Assembly (NCBI RefSeq): GCF_000002995.4
Contig: NW_025062479.1
Location: 24,048,221 to 24,112,220, forward strand
Length of the DNA: 64,000 nucleotides
Reading direction: 5' to 3'
DNA from: Brugia malayi
Taxonomy: Eukaryota; Nematoda; Chromadorea; Rhabditida; Onchocercidae
Shown here: piece by piece, positions 59,616 through 64,000 of the stretch
Layout of the letters: every line of letters begins with the position of its first letter
Numbering within the stretch: position 1 is the first letter of the stretch
Program-made: the position numbers and the translations under genes
The notes under the pieces: model-generated
Database searches by the model: none
The model's input: only the letters and a program-made list of their open reading frames with translations
What the model was told of the DNA's origin: nothing

Positions 59616-61078
59616 TAATTAGCATTATTTTGAAAAAAGAAATTAATTAATTAACTAATTTTTTAATTAATTAAATCGATTAGATTAATCAATAAAATCA
59701 GTTATAATAAACAAGTAAACAAACATTTTTTCTTTTTTATTTAAAATTTTCTCTATGATTTTAATCATCCTAATTTAGTATTTGAATAATAAATTATTTC
59801 TAGTCAATGAATTCTTTCCTCAGGTTATCAAAATTAAAAATTTTACAAATGCAAAAAATATAAATAACAGTTAATATTTCTTATTATTATATAATTAAAT
59901 GAATTATTTTATAAAATTTTTTGAATTAATGCGCAATGCGTAAATAAGAAATTAATTACATTAAATAATTCTACAATAATTTTTTATATTAATAAACTTT
60001 TTCAAATAAATTTTTAATTCTCATTTGCATGAAAAAAGAAATAAACAAACAAACGAATTTATCTTTAAATTGATGAAAAAAAAATTTTTTTTTTTTAAAA
60101 TTATATTTTTGTAAATTTGATGCTTTGCTGTCACAAATTGTTTCAATCTTTTTTTTTTTAATAAATTTAAATTTAAAAAAAAAACGTTAAAAATTTTCCT
60201 TGCAAATGAATTTAATTGCACATATGTAAATTTTTTAAATTTCATTTATAATTTTTACACATTCAAATGTTATAAAGATTTTTCACTCAAAAAAAAAAAA
60301 AAAAAAAAAAAACGGAAAATTTTTTAAATTTTTAATTTCATTAATATTTGATTAATTCAATACAGTTTTTCATATTTATTTCAAATCTTTAAAATTCATA
60401 TATATAATTAAAGCAAAAAAGAAAAAATTTCATTTGAAATACATTAATTAATTGTGATAGTAATTACTTTTATTATTATCGATTATCATATTTTTATTAT
60501 TATTATTTTTAATTTTTGCATTTTTTATACATACAAATTAATTTTTTGAAACTGTAAATTATAATCAAATTATTATTATTATTTTTAGTATTCCATTATA
60601 AAATTTTCTGGAAACGTAACAAATTTATGACTTTTTTTTTTAAATTATTGCATCATTACAAACTATATAACATTAATTATTTCAAATTTAAACGTGACGT
60701 GACCTGTATTATAATCCAGTTTTCTTGCTATTGTGTATATTTTAATTTAAATTATTTTTTTTTTAATTTTTATTTAATAATCGAATAGGTATAGAAAAAA
60801 AAAAGGCAAATGGTTATTAATTATGTGTGATAAAATTAATTGTAATTTTGATTATTCGATTTCTGTATTTTTTTTTTTTTGCATATTTTGATATCAAACT
60901 ATTACTGTAATCTTTTATCACTTATCATTCTTTTTTTATCATTTTGAATTAAATTTTAATCATACTTATGATTAAATCATTAAATTGTATGTTAATTAGT
61001 TCATATGCAAAGTGAAATATTATAATTTCAAATATTTTCATGTATGCATTTTTTGTTTGTTTTCTTTTTTTCATGTTG

Positions 61079-61430
61079 TATGATTAATAGATAATTAATT
61101 AATAATTCAAAAAATGAAAATTATGATTAATGGATAATTAATTAATAATTCAAAAAATGAAAATTATGATTAATGGATAATTAATTAATAATTCAAAAAA
61201 TGAAAATTATGATTAATGGATAATTAATTAATAATTCAAAAAATGAAAATTATGATTAATGGATAATTAATTAATAATTCAAAAAATGAAAATTATGATT
61301 AATGGATAATTAATTAATAATTCAAAAAATGAAAATTATGATTAATGGATAATTAATTAATAATTCAAAAAATGAAAATTATGATTAATGGATAATTAAT
61401 TAATAATTCAAAAATGAAAATTACGATTAA
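61079..61430. repeat. 43-bp minisatellite, about eight near-identical copies
   Basis: The unit is TGATTAATGGATAATTAATT then AATAATTCAAAAAATGAAAATTA. The period is exactly 43 bp and only the first and last copies differ. Confidence 0.95.
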
Positions 61431-62544
61431 TGGATAAATAATGAGCAATTAATTAATTAATAATTAAAAAAAAAAATGAAAATTATTGGCAAAGATAATG
61501 AATGTATTTTTGAAATTTTTTAAATTTTATATGATGTTTTGAAAAATAAATTTTTAGAAACATAAAAATGAATTTTAATTTTAGTTTAATTAAAATCCAT
61601 TTTACTAAATCATAAATTGATTATATTTAATTGATAAGCAATTTTTATTCACATTTAATTTTTTTTTGATCATGTTGCAGTTTTTTAAAATATTAATTTC
61701 AGATCAACATGAATGTCTGAGAAAATAAAATTTTCCATGAAAATTTAAGAAAACAAATTTTTCAGTAAAATTTAAGAAAACAATTTTTTCAGTAAAATAT
61801 TAAATTATCTTAGCTTCAGAGAAATTCATAATTTATCACTAATTCCACTCAGATTTGATTAATTTTATCAAAAAGGAAAAAAAAATTAAAACTTTATTAA
61901 GAATTTATATAAAAAAAAAAAAAAATTGTCAAGAAAAGAAAATGTTTTGAATAAAAAGATTTTTTAAAGAGATTTTTAAAATTTAAAAAAAAAAAATTTT
62001 TAAAAAAACTTTTTTGATTAATACTTTACAAAACATTAATATTTATTGTTAATCTTTCCATCATTGATTCGTTTTTTTTTTTTTTATTATTATTACTTTT
62101 GATTAAATTAAATTTGAATAATTTTTAATGAAAATTTTTAATAAAAACAAAAAAGTGTATAATTTATAAATGTATGCAAATTTTATGATTTATTAATAAT
62201 TCAGTAAAATATGCTAACAGTTTTACATACTTTAAATTATAAATTTAAATCAAAAAATTTTATAAAAACAAGAATGAGTAATATAAAATGTATCATTTCT
62301 CATTTTTAAAAAGATAATATAAACTAAATATAAAATATTTTTGAAATTTTAAAAAAAAAAAAAAAAAAAAAAATAAATTTAATAACGTCAACAATATGAT
62401 AAATGAATGTAAAATGAATTTGAATTCATTTATTAATTTATAAACATTTAAAAATTAATTCTTCTTTCTGTTTTTCATTTTTTTTTTTCTTATCAAATTA
62501 AATTTTAAAATTATATTTTAATTTTGTATCACTAAAATTGAAAC

Positions 62545-62790
62545 TTTTCTGTACTGCATTTGAAAAATTGAAACATTTTCTGTATATTTAATGTATATTG
62601 AAAAATTGAAACCTTTCTGTATATTTTATTTTGTATATTATATTTACATATTTTTGTAATTCGATTTATTAATTTATATTTACATATTTTTTTAATTCGA
62701 TTTATTAATTCATATTTACACATTTTTGTAATTCATTTATTAATTTTTATTTACATTTTTTTTAATTCGATTTATTAATTTATATTTAAA
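62545..62790. repeat. Degenerate short tandem repeats
   Basis: Two related families: AAATTGAAACATTTTCTGTA (three copies) and AATTCGATTTATTAATTTAT with ATTTACATATTTTT (about five copies, 34-35 bp). Confidence 0.8.
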
Positions 62791-62917
62791 AAATCAATAA
62801 ATCCACCATACTAATATTTTTAAATAATAAATAAGTTTATTTTATATATTTATAATTTTTCATTTTTTTTTTTTTTTTGAATATATCTTTTAAATAAAAT
62901 AAATGAAAAATTAAAAT

Positions 62918-63150
62918 TGATATAAATTTAATTATTGTTTATCATTCATTTAAAAAATGATATAAATTTAATTATTGTTTATCATTCATTAAAAAATGAT
63001 ATAAATTTAATTATTGTTTATCATTCATTTAAAAAATGATATAAATTTAATTATTGTTTATCATTCATTTAAAAAATGATATAAATTTAATTATTGTTTA
63101 TCATTCATTTAAAATTGATATAAATTTATTTATTGTTTATCATTCATTCG
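62918..63150. repeat. 40-bp minisatellite, six copies
   Basis: The unit is TGATATAAATTTAATTATTG then TTTATCATTCATTTAAAAAA, with period 39-40 bp depending on the A run. Confidence 0.95.
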
Positions 63151-63340
63151 TTATTTTCCAATCGTCAACAATAATTTTACTGATTGAAAATTAGATGACA
63201 CTTTTAAAAGAAACTTGAGAGAGAAAATACGGATATTGGCATTTTGTCATCATTGTCACCATTCCGTTGTCATTTCTCGAACTTTTGTCATCAATCCCTA
63301 ATCAAAATCGTATAATTCCAGGAATATGTATGTATGTCAT

Positions 63341-63347
63341 TATCCAT

Positions 63348-63378
<31 letters not shown>

Positions 63379-63384
63379 TACACA
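63341..63384. repeat. (CA)n microsatellite
   Basis: ATACA units leading into about 10 CA dinucleotides. Confidence 0.9.
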
Positions 63385-64000
63385 AAGATATACATATGGG
63401 ACAGACAGAATGTGACATACAAGTTTTTGTGACACACCGAAAAGTATGACAAGAACGATTTGTAATAGATTGAATGTCTTTCACTACCAAACAAATTTCA
63501 TTTTCACTATTCATTCATTTATTTATCTCTTTGGATAACCTTTTTTTTCTTTTCTTTCGTTTTTTTTTTTTTGCTTTTAGTAATTATAATTGAAAATATT
63601 TTATTGATTATTTTAAATAATTTTAATTTGAAAAAAAAACAAAAAAAAAAAAAATTAATTAAATTAAATAAGAAACAAATTTTTTGCTGCAAAAATTAAT
63701 AAATGAATTTTTTTTTTTTAATATTATTGAGACTTTTTTTTTATTTTTTATGTGAAATTGTCTGATTTATGAATTAATACAATTAATTCTAAAAAAAAAA
63801 AAAAAAAAAGTTAGCAGGAAAAAAATTAGTAAATTGAGAAAAAGAAATTTTAGATAGAGAAAAATTTGAATAAATTTAGAAATGTTTCTAATGAAATTCA
63901 GGTTTTTTTTAACATTTATAAATAAATTAAATATTAATAAAAATGTTTGTTTTTTAACATTTGTAAATTAAATATTAATAAAAATTTTGTTTTTTTAGCA

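Larger units (their letters stand above)
59616..64000. other. AT-rich non-coding region to the end of the window
   Basis: No credible gene on either strand. The region holds homopolymers and the tandem repeats listed separately. The frames near 63.3-63.5 kb come from the CA repeat. Confidence 0.6.

Noticed and set aside
61079..63150. Possible centromeric or subtelomeric satellite
   Set aside because: The 43-bp and 40-bp arrays have only six to eight copies each and are typical local minisatellites.

Overview
The window looks like nuclear DNA of a nematode. It is extremely AT-rich and full of homopolymer runs and tandem repeats. Its genes are broken into many short exons with GTAAGT/GTATGT/GTTTGT-type donors and the TTTTCAG acceptor typical of nematodes. 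Two genes belong to well-known animal families (heparan sulfate 6-O-sulfotransferase and a single-box HMG protein). I cannot name the species. All gene models below were built by hand from splice signals and codon-phase agreement, without RNA evidence or database searches.

Layout. (1) 2902-5800, minus strand: the catalytic part of a heparan sulfate 6-O-sulfotransferase in six exons (2902-4875). Just upstream in the same direction is a small membrane-protein candidate in two reading frames (5001-5800); the ~125-bp spacing would suit a nematode operon. (2) 5801-9393: no gene. It holds a relatively GC-rich island (about 6.9-8.5 kb) with TG-rich minisatellites, three separate pentanucleotide arrays and a strong G-quadruplex motif, lying upstream of the next gene. 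(3) 9394-10231, plus strand: a two-exon, 90-residue HMG-box protein. (4) 12509-31542, plus strand: a 25-exon gene, if one short exon is included, for a Ser/Lys-rich protein of about 1,030 residues that I do not recognise. All the other exon phases agree. (5) 31543-44590: 13 kb of AT-rich, repeat-filled DNA with no convincing gene. (6) 44591-59596, plus strand: a nine-exon gene for a type II membrane protein with a von Willebrand A-like domain lacking the metal-binding motif, followed by a very long Ser/Thr/Asp-rich tail. The last exon, about 4 kb, changes reading frame at least six times. (7) 59597-64000: repeats and AT-rich DNA.

The most unusual feature is the structure of the introns. Many carry a private tandem array that begins at, or includes, an exon-intron boundary. 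Copies of splice donors, of an acceptor with the first 34 bases of its exon, and of an exon tail with its donor recur at regular periods (for example 197/198 bp and exactly 208 bp). The two main introns of this kind therefore hold decoy splice sites that would truncate the protein if used. The genes show no functional link to each other beyond the possible sulfotransferase operon.
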